Made by a program: the position numbers and the translations under genes. Under the pieces are notes generated by a model that saw only the letters and a list, made by a program, of their open reading frames with translations, ran no database searches and had not been told where the DNA came from. 25,359 bases of DNA from an uncultured Erysipelotrichaceae bacterium. Its GTDB lineage: Bacteria > Bacillota_I > Bacilli_A > RFN20 > CAG-826. Below, piece after piece: positions 1 to 7,734 of the stretch (position 1 is the first letter of the stretch; each line of letters opens with the position of its first letter). The DNA lies in assembly GCA_947303755.1 (NCBI GenBank), contig CAMYZF010000008.1, forward strand, positions 1-25,359, written 5' to 3'.

Positions 1-1
1 G

Positions 2-649
2 TTATTAAGAACTAAGGAATTAGACTGGGATCCAACCAATCCTGATGAAGACCACAAGCAATGGCAAGTTAAACCATCTGACTGCGCGAATATGCATGGA
101 CATTGGATTTGCCATAACTCATATAACACTCCGTATTACATCAACGCCTTTGACTGGAGAATGAAAAAATCTGTCACAGTCGATGGTGTCACAAAAGATG
201 TATCCAGTGGTGGTATGAATGTTACAGGTGCATTTAAAGCTATGTTTAATATGCATACTGTATTAGCTAAGAAACGCGGATTCACCGATGTTGAGAAATG
301 GGGCGATTTCAGCTTATTTAGTTCAACTGGTGATGAACAAGGTGTTGAGAAACCAGTTGATAACATAGTGTGGGGTTATTGGAACTACGGTTCTGATCCA
401 GCCACCACCTGCGGTATCCAAGTCAATACCGCAATTGTCTACGCTTCATTCGGACACAATTATTGTTATCCAACAATCGATTGGCATGTCAAACCAGGCG
501 AAGAAGCCCAAGATAAAAAATGGGATTTATTGTTCGAATATGGAACAGATGGACCTTGGTATGATAGCGAACACGATGCCTTAAAACATCAATTTAAGAA
601 TCGTTTTGCAATCGCTATTTACAATTCCAAGAACATCTTTGAATGGTAG
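2..649 (+). CDS. Unrecognised protein, 5'-truncated, first gene of the sugar-import operon
   Basis: The frame is open from the left edge of the window, so the true start lies outside; 215 residues are visible. It is rich in aromatic residues (many Trp, Tyr and Phe) and contains Gly/Asn stretches, and I see no membrane segment in the visible part. I do not recognise a family. It ends in the TAG that overlaps the AGGAGG ribosome site of the following lipoprotein gene, so it is almost certainly co-transcribed with the ABC importer downstream. By context it may be a secreted or surface protein that handles the imported glycan, but that is inference. The in-frame ATG at 92 has no ribosome site in front of it and is an internal Met. 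Confidence 0.6.
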   Translation, partial: LLRTKELDWDPTNPDEDHKQWQVKPSDCANMHGHWICHNSYNTPYYINAFDWRMKKSVTVDGVTKDVSSGGMNVTGAFKAMFNMHTVLAKKRGFTDVEKWGDFSLFSSTGDEQGVEKPVDNIVWGYWNYGSDPATTCGIQVNTAIVYASFGHNYCYPTIDWHVKPGEEAQDKKWDLLFEYGTDGPWYDSEHDALKHQFKNRFAIAIYNSKNIFEW

Positions 650-661
650 GAGGTAATGAAA

Positions 662-1120
662 ATGAAGAAAAAATTATTATTACTCATCGCGTTACCTCTA
701 TTGGTAAGCTGTTCTGGAAGTAAGACCTACGTTCCAAAACGTTCTTATCCAGGACCAGATCCAAAACCATTCGATATGACGGTTAATTTCTTCTTAGATT
801 ATTCGCATTCAACCGAATGGCAAGAAGATCCAGAGACACATAAAATCATCGATGTTGAAACACCTATTTATTCAATGAGATGGTATATGCTTGAACCATT
901 AGGTACATGTCCTGACGAAGTCACCGCGAAGATTGAATTATATTCAAAGAATCAATATGTCGATGACAAAGGTCGTAAGATTGAAAAAGATGATCTATAT
1001 CCACACTTCTTAGGATTCTCAGATACATCTTCCGCAATCGATGAAGATTTAATCTGGAACTTTGAAACAGATTATAGACAAACAAATATCGTTAACCTTT
1101 ACGGTGTTTGGGTAGCATAA
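662..1120 (+). CDS. Small lipoprotein of the sugar-import operon
   Basis: A protein of 152 residues with a lysine-rich N terminus, a short hydrophobic stretch and a lipobox LVSC (Cys about residue 18), so it should be lipid-anchored on the outer face of the membrane. The mature part is acidic/aromatic and matches no family I know. I chose ATG 662 rather than the in-frame ATG 656: the AGGAGG at 648-653 is 8 nt from 662 but only 2 nt from 656. It sits between an unknown gene and the solute-binding protein with 13 nt or less on either side, so it belongs to the importer operon. It may be an accessory surface protein; function unknown. Confidence 0.75.
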   Translation: MKKKLLLLIALPLLVSCSGSKTYVPKRSYPGPDPKPFDMTVNFFLDYSHSTEWQEDPETHKIIDVETPIYSMRWYMLEPLGTCPDEVTAKIELYSKNQYVDDKGRKIEKDDLYPHFLGFSDTSSAIDEDLIWNFETDYRQTNIVNLYGVWVA

Positions 1121-1133
1121 GGAGGAAATGATG

Positions 1134-2426
1134 ATGAAAAAATTTATTCGTAAATCAATGATTCTTCTTCCAGCCTTATTGTTATCAGCATGTAACTTCA
1201 AATTCGTCTATAACATCGAAGGACTTCCAGCGGGAGGTTTAGACTTTGATGACGATATTGAAGATTCGGGTACATACGATATTAAGGTTTGGGTCGATGA
1301 TAAGATTGTTGACTTAACCAAATCTCAGATTGGTCAATTTGTTACCGCCAGTGGTGGTAAATACACGATCAATGCGACAGTTGAACCAGTTGACGAACCG
1401 GGCGCAGCATCAAAGATGCTTCTCGACGTTCAAGATGGTGCTGACTTATTCGTCTTTGCTCAAGACCAATTATCTAGACTTAAAGTCGCAGGTTCTTTAG
1501 CAAAACTAAGCAATACTTATGTTGATGCTTTGACAGAAGAAATGGGCATCGAAGCAGTTAACGCAGCAAAAGTTAACCAAGATGTCTATGCCTTCCCAAT
1601 CACATCAGATAACGGATACTTCCTTTATTACAGAAAGGATTGGGTTTCTGATGATGCCGCTAAGAACATGACAACCTTGTTAGCAGCTTGTGCTGCCGCT
1701 GGTGGTAAGACCCTTAACTTTGAGGCTCCAAGCAACGGCTTCTATGCTGCTTCATATTTCATGGCGACTGGTTGCACTAGCGAATGGACTCTTGACGATG
1801 CTAGTGGCAAATTCACTGGTTATAAGGATACTTATAATTCTCCAGAAGGATTAATTGCTGGCAAAGCGTTAAGAGAACTAAATACCTCAACAGTTGCGAA
1901 AAACTCTCAAGCTTCCAAACTTGGTGATACCGCTGCAGCAGTTGTCTCAGGTATTTGGGAATACGAAGTCGCTCAAAATCGTGCGGAAAAGAACGGCTGG
2001 GAATTAGGCTGTGCCGCACTTCCATCATTCACTGTTGATGGAAAAGAATATCATTTATCGAGCTTCGATGGTTACAAACTCCTTGGAGTTAAACCACAAG
2101 TCGATGCTAAAAAAGCTTCTGTTTGTCGTAAACTCGCTAGATTCTTAACTGGCGAAGATTGTCAAACAGAAAGATTTGGTGAAGCAAGCTGGGGTCCAAC
2201 CAACATTGCTTCAAATCAATCTGAAAAAGTGTTAGCTCATAAAGGTTTACAAGCTCTTCATGAACAACACAAATACGCGAAGGCTCAAGGTCAATGCCCA
2301 GGCGCATGGTTCACCGCGTTAGCGACAACAGCAACTACAATTGTTAAAGCTAGTAGCGATGGTGAAGTCCAAGCTGCTTTAGACACTTATAAAGCAGGCT
2401 TGACTGACCTTTTGGATGCTGATTAG
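1134..2426 (+). CDS. ABC sugar transporter, extracellular solute-binding lipoprotein (family 1, MalE-like)
   Basis: Captures a sugar or oligosaccharide outside the cell and delivers it to the permease pair encoded next. The 430-residue protein has a signal peptide ending in lipobox LSAC (Cys about residue 20). The mature part has the family 1 binding-protein layout: an early beta-strand region reading IKVWVDD, a DVQDGADLFVFAQDQL segment like the MalE hinge region, and a YAFPITSDNGYFLYYRKD motif typical of MalE/MalX proteins. Three in-frame ATGs occur (1128, 1131, 1134); the GGAGG at 1121-1125 is best placed (8 nt) for 1134. The specific sugar cannot be read from sequence; maltodextrin-like substrates are a guess from overall similarity. 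Confidence 0.88.
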   Translation: MKKFIRKSMILLPALLLSACNFKFVYNIEGLPAGGLDFDDDIEDSGTYDIKVWVDDKIVDLTKSQIGQFVTASGGKYTINATVEPVDEPGAASKMLLDVQDGADLFVFAQDQLSRLKVAGSLAKLSNTYVDALTEEMGIEAVNAAKVNQDVYAFPITSDNGYFLYYRKDWVSDDAAKNMTTLLAACAAAGGKTLNFEAPSNGFYAASYFMATGCTSEWTLDDASGKFTGYKDTYNSPEGLIAGKALRELNTSTVAKNSQASKLGDTAAAVVSGIWEYEVAQNRAEKNGWELGCAALPSFTVDGKEYHLSSFDGYKLLGVKPQVDAKKASVCRKLARFLTGEDCQTERFGEASWGPTNIASNQSEKVLAHKGLQALHEQHKYAKAQGQCPGAWFTALATTATTIVKASSDGEVQAALDTYKAGLTDLLDAD

Positions 2427-2441
2427 GAAAGGAGGTAAAAT

Positions 2442-3947
2442 ATGGCTCAATTAACTGATTTAGAATATCTAAAGTTGAATAAAGCTCAACGCTTTGGATT
2501 AAAATTTACCGCCTTCTTTAAAGCGATTCCTGGTTGGTTTAAAAATCTTGGTATTAAGATTTGGACCTTCATGAAGAATTTCTTCTGGGGTGTTGTTAAT
2601 TTCTTTAAGAACCTTGGTTTAACCTTCTGGCATGGTGATTGGAAGACAAAAGTCTCTTACTTTGTAATGGGCTTTGGTTCCGTCATGAGAGGACAATGGC
2701 TTAGAGGTATTCTCTTCTTCTTATTCGAAGTAGTGTTTATTCTCTATATGGCTCTTTTTGGTGGAAAATTCCTTGGCCAACTTTATATCTTAGGTCAAAA
2801 CGAATCATCCATGGGTGATGACGGCACAATTGTTTATGGTGATAACTCCTTTAACATCCTGTTATATGGCGTTCTCTCTTTGTTCTTCATCGTCGCCCTT
2901 ATCTATACTTGGTATCTTAATATCAAGCAAAACAAAATTGGCGAAGATTATGTGAAGGCTAAAAAGCAATTAGCAACTGCTAAAGACGATGTTAAAGCTT
3001 TAGTGGATAAAGACTTCTATAAGACTTTGTTAGCACTACCTACTTTAGGTATCTTAATTTTCACAGTCTTACCAATCTTCTTCATGATCTTAGTTGCGTT
3101 TACCAACTACGATAAATCGCACTTCCCACCTCAAAACCTCTTTGGTTGGGTTGGATATGATAACTTTGGTTTATTGTTCCAGTGGAGCAACTCTGAGGGC
3201 GCAAGCTTCTCAATGACCTTTGGCCAAATCTTACTTTGGACTCTTGTATGGGCGTTCTTCGCAACATTCACTAACTATTTCTTAGGTATGTTAGTCGCGA
3301 TGCTCATCAACAAGAAAGGTATCAAACTTAAAAAACTTTGGAGAACGGTTCTCGTCTTCTCCATTGCGATTCCACAGTTCATTTCGATCTTATTCGTTTC
3401 GAATATGTTCCAATACCCAGATGGTATTATCAATGGTATTTTGTCCGCCATTTCAGGTGGTAAGCTTCTCATTGACTTCTGGGGCAACGCTTGGATTGCT
3501 CGAATCACAGTTATTATTATCAACGTTTGGATCGGTGTTCCTTACTTGATGCTTGTTGTTACCGGTATCTTAATGAATATTCCTGCTGACTTATATGAAT
3601 CAGCAAATATCGATGGTGCCTCTCCATGGCAACAATATAGCAAGATCACTCTTCCATATATGTTATTTATCACTGGTCCATATTTGTTAACCAGTTTCAC
3701 AGGTAATATGAATAACTTTAACGTCATTTACCTCTTAACTGGTGGTGGACCAAAAGTTCAGGAATATTATGGTAACGCAGGTAAGACTGACTTACTTATT
3801 ACCTGGTTATTCTCACTTGCGGTCAATGACACGAACTATAAGTTGGCCGCCGTTATCGGTATCATGGTCTTCATTGTTGTCGCCGTCTTATCACTTGTGA
3901 TTTATAACATTATTCCATCTACACGTAATGAGGAGGAATTCCAATAA
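2442..3947 (+). CDS. ABC sugar transporter permease (MalF-like)
   Basis: One half of the membrane channel of the sugar importer. The protein is 501 residues. The first 85 or so residues form a Trp/Phe-rich, positively charged, probably amphipathic region, longer than in typical Bacilli MalF homologues. It is followed by two membrane segments (about 90-115 and 140-160), a cytoplasmic stretch, and then the core permease with about six segments. The EAA loop that docks the ATPase is clear at about residues 385-405 (ESANIDGASPWQQYSKITLP). A strong AAAGGAGG precedes the ATG. It lies 15 nt after the binding-protein gene, and its stop lies 1 nt before the next gene. Confidence 0.92.
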   Translation: MAQLTDLEYLKLNKAQRFGLKFTAFFKAIPGWFKNLGIKIWTFMKNFFWGVVNFFKNLGLTFWHGDWKTKVSYFVMGFGSVMRGQWLRGILFFLFEVVFILYMALFGGKFLGQLYILGQNESSMGDDGTIVYGDNSFNILLYGVLSLFFIVALIYTWYLNIKQNKIGEDYVKAKKQLATAKDDVKALVDKDFYKTLLALPTLGILIFTVLPIFFMILVAFTNYDKSHFPPQNLFGWVGYDNFGLLFQWSNSEGASFSMTFGQILLWTLVWAFFATFTNYFLGMLVAMLINKKGIKLKKLWRTVLVFSIAIPQFISILFVSNMFQYPDGIINGILSAISGGKLLIDFWGNAWIARITVIIINVWIGVPYLMLVVTGILMNIPADLYESANIDGASPWQQYSKITLPYMLFITGPYLLTSFTGNMNNFNVIYLLTGGGPKVQEYYGNAGKTDLLITWLFSLAVNDTNYKLAAVIGIMVFIVVAVLSLVIYNIIPSTRNEEEFQ

Positions 3948-3948
3948 T

Positions 3949-4818
3949 ATGGCAGCTGAAAAACATAGCATGTCGATGTCGAAGAAAAAGACTATTGTCA
4001 ATACTATCTCCTACATCGTTCTTGGATTAATCTCTGTGATTTGGATTCTTCCATTCGTGTTCTTACTTTTAAAATCATTCGATATTGGTAATACCGGTGT
4101 TACGAAGAACTTCATTCCTTCGGCTTGGGGATTTGATAACTACGCTTATCTATTCTCAAGTGACTGTAACTTCTTACAATGGTATTTCAATACCTTCATC
4201 ATTGCTTTATTCGTTTGTGTCATTCAAACCGTAATGCAATTTATGATGGCTTACACTTTGTCACGTTTCCGTTTCAAACTTCGTAAGCCACTTATGAACA
4301 TCATGTTAGTTCTTGGCATGTTCCCAGGCTTCTTAACAATGATCGTTTTATATCAAATCTTAAAGACAATCGGATTAACTGGTGACAACGCTGTGCCAGG
4401 TTTGATCCTTGTTTATGTCGCTTCCTCTGGTATGGGCTACTACGTTATTAAAGGTTTCTTAGATACCTTACCAAAATCACTCGATGAAGCGGCACTTGTC
4501 GATGGTGCAAATAGAATGCAAATCTTCGTTAAGGTTATCATTCCACTTTGTAAACCAATTCTTATTTATACCGTCTTAACATCCTTCATGGGACCTTGGG
4601 GTGACTTCGTATTCGCCTATACGGTCTCACTTGGATCACAGGCCGGTATGAACGTGGCCGCAGGTCTTAACTCGTGGTTATCACCCGCAAATATCGGTTC
4701 ACATTTCACCCACTTCTGCGCTGGTGGTGTTATTGTTGCAATCCCAGTAATGATTCTATTCCTCTTCTTACAGAAATATTATGTTGAGGGCGTTACTGGT
4801 GGCGCTGTTAAAGGATAG
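3949..4818 (+). CDS. ABC sugar transporter permease (MalG-like)
   Basis: Second half of the sugar-import channel, 289 residues with six predicted membrane segments. The EAA loop is at about residues 177-197 (LDEAALVDGANRMQIFVKVI followed by a Pro). The C-terminal end, reading YYVEGVTGGAVKG, is typical of MalG proteins. I start it at ATG 3949, 1 nt after the MalF stop. The upstream in-frame ATG at 3928 would put the AGGAGG (3931-3936) inside the coding sequence, so it is unlikely. It pairs with the MalF-like protein and the ATPase encoded next. Confidence 0.92.
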   Translation: MAAEKHSMSMSKKKTIVNTISYIVLGLISVIWILPFVFLLLKSFDIGNTGVTKNFIPSAWGFDNYAYLFSSDCNFLQWYFNTFIIALFVCVIQTVMQFMMAYTLSRFRFKLRKPLMNIMLVLGMFPGFLTMIVLYQILKTIGLTGDNAVPGLILVYVASSGMGYYVIKGFLDTLPKSLDEAALVDGANRMQIFVKVIIPLCKPILIYTVLTSFMGPWGDFVFAYTVSLGSQAGMNVAAGLNSWLSPANIGSHFTHFCAGGVIVAIPVMILFLFLQKYYVEGVTGGAVKG

Positions 4819-4830
4819 GAGGCTATATTT

Positions 4831-6294
4831 ATGGCTAGAGTTGTATTAAAAGATGTAAAGAAAATTTATCCAGGTAATGTTGAGGTTGTTCACAAATTCA
4901 ATCTCGATATCAAAGATAAGGAATTCATCGTTTTCGTCGGTCCTTCTGGATGTGGTAAATCCACAACCTTAAGAATGGTCGCCGGACTTGAAGAGATTTC
5001 GGCAGGTACTGTTGAGATCGATGGTGAAGTCGTCAATGACCTTCAACCAAAAGATCGTCACATTTCGATGGTCTTCCAAAACTACGCCTTATATCCGCAT
5101 TTAACAGTCTATGAAAATATGGCTTTCCCACTTCGTCTTGATAAGAAAGAAAGAGTCATGGAACTCTCCGATTCTGAAAAAGAAGACGCTAAGAAACAAA
5201 TCGACGCTTTAGAAGCACAAGCCAAAGCAAGTCCTGATAAAGCTGAAAAGCTTCTTAAGAAAGCCGATAAACTAAAAGACGAAATCGAAAATGGACGTAA
5301 GCAAAAAGGTTATACCAATGACCAAATCTATGAAAGAGTTACTAGCGCAGCAAAAGTCCTTGGTATCACTCAATATTTAACTCGTAAACCAAAAGCATTG
5401 TCAGGTGGTCAAAGACAACGTGTCGCGATCGGACGTGCGATGGTCAAAGATTGTAAGGTATTCTTAATGGACGAACCACTTTCTAACTTGGACGCGAAAC
5501 TTCGTAACCAAATGAGAGCGGAAATCATTCTCTTAAGAAAACGTATCAACACAACATTTATTTATGTTACCCACGATCAAACCGAAGCTATGACCTTAGG
5601 TGATAGAATCGTCTGTTTGAAAGATGGCTATATTATGCAAGTTGGTTCACCATCTGAATTATTCGATATGCCAGCGAACTTATTCGTCGCCCAATTTATC
5701 GGTGCTCCGATGATGAACACTGCTGAATGCGAACTTCTTAAGGAAGGCGCAAAATATTACGTTAATCCATTCGGTCACAAATTAGTGGTGGATGGTGAAA
5801 AGGCTAAGGCCCTTAAAGATAGAGGCGTTGAATCACGCAAGATTATCTTAGGTGTCCGTCCAGAACATATTCAACTCGCGAAGAAGGGTTCTGCGAACTC
5901 TATCCCAGTTGAAATCTTAGTTAACGAAATGATGGGTAGTGAATATCACTTACACGTCCAAACTGAAGATGGTACTAAACTTGTCGTAAGAATCCCAACC
6001 ATCAATCTTTCAGAAGAAGAAAGAACTCATATGGTTATGGGTGAAAAGATTAATATTGTCTTCGAAGGTAAAGCTATGCACTTCTTTGATCCAGAAAACG
6101 AACGCAACTTGTTAGTTGATGAAATTTATGGACCAGAAGCAATGCAATTAGAGCTTGAAGCCGAAGCCAAAGCAAAAGCAAACGCTGAAGCTAACGAAGT
6201 TCCAGTTGAAGACCCAGTTCCAGCTGAGGAAGAAAAGGCGGAAGAACCTAAGGTTGAAGAACCTCAAGTCGATATCCAAGAACAAGAAAAATAA
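4831..6294 (+). CDS. Sugar ABC transporter ATPase (MsmX/MalK/UgpC type) with helical insertion and acidic tail
   Basis: Energises the sugar importer. All catalytic motifs are present: Walker A GPSGCGKST (37-45), Q-loop Q83, signature LSGGQ (190-194), Walker B LMDEP with Asp214/Glu215, and switch His248. These are followed by a C-terminal TOBE/regulatory region. At 487 residues it is about 120 longer than MsmX/MalK (around 365-370). The extra length is a Lys/Glu/Ala-rich, coiled-coil-like insertion of about 55-60 residues (about 107-163) between the Q-loop and the signature, and an acidic Ala/Glu/Pro/Lys tail from about 437. The ribosome site TAGGAGG lies 10 nt before the ATG. It closes the core importer genes. 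Confidence 0.93.
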   Translation: MARVVLKDVKKIYPGNVEVVHKFNLDIKDKEFIVFVGPSGCGKSTTLRMVAGLEEISAGTVEIDGEVVNDLQPKDRHISMVFQNYALYPHLTVYENMAFPLRLDKKERVMELSDSEKEDAKKQIDALEAQAKASPDKAEKLLKKADKLKDEIENGRKQKGYTNDQIYERVTSAAKVLGITQYLTRKPKALSGGQRQRVAIGRAMVKDCKVFLMDEPLSNLDAKLRNQMRAEIILLRKRINTTFIYVTHDQTEAMTLGDRIVCLKDGYIMQVGSPSELFDMPANLFVAQFIGAPMMNTAECELLKEGAKYYVNPFGHKLVVDGEKAKALKDRGVESRKIILGVRPEHIQLAKKGSANSIPVEILVNEMMGSEYHLHVQTEDGTKLVVRIPTINLSEEERTHMVMGEKINIVFEGKAMHFFDPENERNLLVDEIYGPEAMQLELEAEAKAKANAEANEVPVEDPVPAEEEKAEEPKVEEPQVDIQEQEK

Positions 6295-6303
6295 GGAGGG
6301 TCT

Positions 6304-6687
6304 ATGAAGAAGTTAAATCTTTCAAAGAAGACTAAACGATCCCTCGCTTATGTAGGCATTGTTGGAGGGTGCGCTGTTTTAGCGTTAACCTTCTTCGTCA
6401 TCTCCCAATACGAGAAGGCTAAATATAATGCTTCCGTGCAAATTCAATTAACAGCGAAACGCTACGTTGAAAAAGCCGATCCTGAAATGTTTGAAATCGA
6501 AGGAAGCGAAGCGAACTGGTGGAAAGATATCTATGCGGATTTCACCCTTGAAACCCAAAAGAATTCTAACGCCTATGTTGGTACCGCCATTCCAGCCTAT
6601 TCCTTCTCGACATTAACGCTTGTGGCGTTTGGTCTAGTCTTAAAACACGCTGATAAGACTAAGGAAAAAGAAGAAAAAGAAGTTTAA
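6304..6687 (+). CDS. Small membrane protein of unknown function, end of importer operon
   Basis: A protein of 127 residues with a basic N terminus, one membrane segment at about 14-34 and a second near 97-112, with an external loop between (containing EGSEANWWKD) and a charged Lys/Glu tail. I do not recognise a family. It begins 9 nt after the ATPase stop behind a GGAGGG ribosome site and is followed directly by the operon terminator, so it is co-expressed with the importer and may be an accessory subunit; this is inference from position only. Confidence 0.7.
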   Translation: MKKLNLSKKTKRSLAYVGIVGGCAVLALTFFVISQYEKAKYNASVQIQLTAKRYVEKADPEMFEIEGSEANWWKDIYADFTLETQKNSNAYVGTAIPAYSFSTLTLVAFGLVLKHADKTKEKEEKEV

Positions 6688-6705
6688 TCAGCGTTTATAA
6701 CAATT

Positions 6706-6735
6706 AGTCGGTAGCGATACCGACTTTTTGTTTTG
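6706..6735 (+). terminator. Intrinsic terminator of the sugar-import operon
   Basis: A perfect 8-bp stem, AGTCGGTA and TACCGACT around a GCGA loop (6706-6725), is followed by TTTTTGTTTT. It ends the plus-strand operon, and the next gene starts almost immediately with its own promoter. Confidence 0.92.
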
Positions 6736-6740
6736 TGTGT

Positions 6741-6746
6741 TAGAAT
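6741..6746 (+). promoter_or_regulatory. -10 box TAGAAT of a leaderless gene
   Basis: TAGAAT ends 8 nt before the ATG at 6754, so transcription should begin at or next to the start codon. There is no Shine-Dalgarno between them. No convincing -35 is visible, since the region overlaps the upstream terminator stem. Confidence 0.5.
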
Positions 6747-6753
6747 TGTTAGC

Positions 6754-7236
6754 ATGAATAAAGAAAGAGCCCTTTTCTTAGCCTTATCAATAGTCTTAGT
6801 GCTTTTGTTTTGCTTATGCGGTTATTCGCTAGTTTCGTGCTTCGTTTACGGAACAGGCGATGAACTTGGTTCGCATGTTTTAGAAATCATTTATTTATTC
6901 TTACATCTCATCATGGTAGCGATTGTTTTCTACCTTGCTTTTAGAGCTTTCAAGGTTAAAACCTCGATTGTTAATCTGCTTATGCTCGATGTAAACGAAG
7001 TTAAAATCACCAAATCGCTAGTTATTAGTGGCATTACAAGCGTTTTATTCTTATTTATGGGAATTTATGCCACTTTACATATTTGTGGCCTTAAAACGCC
7101 TCCTTTAGATATCTTCCCAATTGGTTTATCTCACGATTTGATGAATGCTGGATATTTATTTGGATTTGTTTCATTAACTTGTTTTGTCTACCCTTGGTTT
7201 CACGTTAAAAGAGATCCAGACGTTAAACCAGAATAA
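6754..7236 (+). CDS. Four-segment membrane protein of unknown function
   Basis: A protein of 160 residues with four hydrophobic segments (about 6-30, 42-65, 88-110 and 130-150) and short charged loops; I do not recognise the family. I start it at ATG 6754. An in-frame TTG at 6733 lies inside the terminator U-run of the preceding operon and has no ribosome site. The -10 box TAGAAT ends 8 nt before the ATG, which suggests a leaderless message. It is a single-gene unit between the importer operon and the repeat cassettes; nothing in the context indicates a role. Confidence 0.7.
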   Translation: MNKERALFLALSIVLVLLFCLCGYSLVSCFVYGTGDELGSHVLEIIYLFLHLIMVAIVFYLAFRAFKVKTSIVNLLMLDVNEVKITKSLVISGITSVLFLFMGIYATLHICGLKTPPLDIFPIGLSHDLMNAGYLFGFVSLTCFVYPWFHVKRDPDVKPE

Positions 7237-7243
7237 TTAATTG

Positions 7244-7290
7244 ACGGAAATCTATTCCTAATTTTTATGGAAAAAGCGCTCCGTTTTTTT
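7244..7290 (+). terminator. Possible weak terminator or decayed cassette end
   Basis: ACGGA (7244-7248) and TCCGT (7280-7284) can pair across a long loop and are followed by a T-run (7284-7290), so this may end the preceding gene. The sequence CTCCGTT at 7279-7285 is the same as the 3' motif of the three cassettes downstream, and ACGGA resembles their 5' motif. It could therefore be the remnant of a fourth cassette. Confidence 0.35.
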
Positions 7291-7379
7291 ATTACAAAAA
7301 TAAAGTTTTGCCAATATTTACTAAAGTAATTTTAACAGTTTGGGAATAGATTAATTTTATTCTCAAATGGGAATAGATT
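7249..7379. repeat. GGAATAGATT repeats: two direct copies and one inverted
   Basis: TGGGAATAGATT occurs at 7341-7352 and again at 7368-7379, 27 bp start to start. The reverse complement of its core, AATCTATTCC, occurs at 7249-7258. The repeats lie in the AT-rich stretch upstream of the first cassette promoter (-10 at 7432). They could be binding sites for a regulator or leftovers of a recombination event. No gene is visible in 7237-7430. Confidence 0.6.
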
Positions 7380-7411
7380 TTAGGATACAAAGTGAGCGAT
7401 TTTTAGTGTTT

Positions 7412-7427
7412 AAAACATTAATGTTTT
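7412..7427. promoter_or_regulatory. Palindrome at the -35 region of cassette 1 (possible operator)
   Basis: AAAACATTAATGTTTT is a perfect 16-bp palindrome. It overlaps or adjoins the -35 position of the sense promoter whose -10 is TAATAT at 7432-7437. Its core ACATTAATGT recurs once more in the window, at 18691-18700, also in front of genes. Confidence 0.4.
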
Positions 7428-7431
7428 CTGT

Positions 7432-7437
7432 TAATAT
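7432..7437 (+). promoter_or_regulatory. -10 of cassette 1 peptide mRNA
   Basis: TAATAT preceded by TG with one base between (an extended -10). The expected start falls at about 7443, the first base of the conserved CGAC hairpin. The -35 is poor (TTTAAA-like). Confidence 0.5.
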
Positions 7438-7467
7438 TTGCTCGACAAAGCAAAGTCGTTAAAACTC

Positions 7468-7522
7468 GGAATGGTTGCCTCTTAGACTCTAATAATTTTT
7501 GCGAATTTTTAGAGAAAGGAGG
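7468..7522 (+). promoter_or_regulatory. Leader stem of cassette 1 that pairs with the Shine-Dalgarno
   Basis: CCTCTT (7478-7483) can pair with AGGAGG (7517-7522), enclosing the stem CTCTAA/TTAGAG (7487-7492 with 7509-7514). This would hide the ribosome site of the peptide ORF in a folded message. The same architecture with different stem sequence occurs in cassettes 2 and 3, which supports a real RNA structure. Confidence 0.6.
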
Positions 7523-7532
7523 TATATGCTGC

Positions 7533-7622
7533 ATGAATGAACAAAAAAGAGAAGAATTAAAACTTCTTAAATTGCTCGTTTTGTGCCTCTTAATTTGTTT
7601 GCTAGCAATGCTTACCAAATAA
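7533..7622 (+). CDS. 29-residue hydrophobic peptide, candidate type I toxin, copy 1
   Basis: Peptide of 29 residues: charged N terminus (MNEQKREELK), a single hydrophobic helix with the shared core LCLLICL (about 17-23), and a final Lys. It should insert in the membrane as one short helix, the form of many type I toxins. GGAGG at 7518-7522 lies 10 nt before the ATG. Two further copies follow in tandem with the core LCLL[IV]CL conserved, while most of the rest differs. I do not recognise a named family (no Fst, Ldr, TxpA or Hol_Tox signature that I can see). Toxicity is inferred from layout: SD-sequestering leader, convergent antisense promoter and tandem copies. Confidence 0.7.
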   Translation: MNEQKREELKLLKLLVLCLLICLLAMLTK

Positions 7623-7674
7623 AAAGGGAGTCTAGGACTACCACCCATTAGTGTCTTCGAGGCTCCGTTCTTAT
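7619..7674 (-). ncRNA. Candidate antisense (antitoxin) RNA of cassette 1
   Basis: On the minus strand, TTGTCT (7704-7709) and TATAAT (7681-7686) are 17 bp apart, giving a predicted start near 7674. The RNA of about 56 nt contains GAACGGAG, folds GGAG with CTCC around the centre, and ends in CTCCC followed by TTTTTATTT just at the peptide stop codon. It is complementary to the 3' end of the peptide mRNA. Ends are estimates from promoter and terminator positions. Confidence 0.6.
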
Positions 7675-7680
7675 GGGAAC

Positions 7681-7709
7681 ATTATACATTTCAAGCACGA
7701 CAAAGACAA
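7681..7709 (-). promoter_or_regulatory. Antisense promoter of cassette 1
   Basis: TTGTCT, 17 bp, TATAAT on the minus strand. The -35 is made by bases of the 5' hairpin (CGACAAAGACAAGTCG) of cassette 2, so the two divergent transcription units share this spacer. Confidence 0.7.
7683..7688 (+). promoter_or_regulatory. -10 of cassette 2 peptide mRNA
   Basis: TATACA, overlapping the opposite-strand TATAAT of the cassette 1 antisense promoter. The start would fall near 7695-7697, just before the CGAC hairpin at 7698. No good -35 is visible. Confidence 0.45.
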
Positions 7710-7734
7710 GTCGCTAAAACTCGGAACGGATATG

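Larger units (their letters stand above)
7443..7671. repeat. Tandem cassette 1 of 3 (candidate type I toxin-antitoxin unit)
   Basis: This copy has the shared parts in order: 5' hairpin CGACAAAGCAAAGTCG (7443-7458), GGAATGG (7468-7474), CCTCTT (7478-7483), a hairpin with stems CTCTAA (7487-7492) and TTAGAG (7509-7514), GGAGG (7518-7522), the 29-residue peptide ORF (7533-7622), and the 3' motif CTCCGTTCT (7663-7671). The 5' and 3' motifs are inverted repeats, with two G-U pairs in this copy. The CGAC hairpins of the three copies begin at 7443, 7698 and 7932. Confidence 0.85.
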
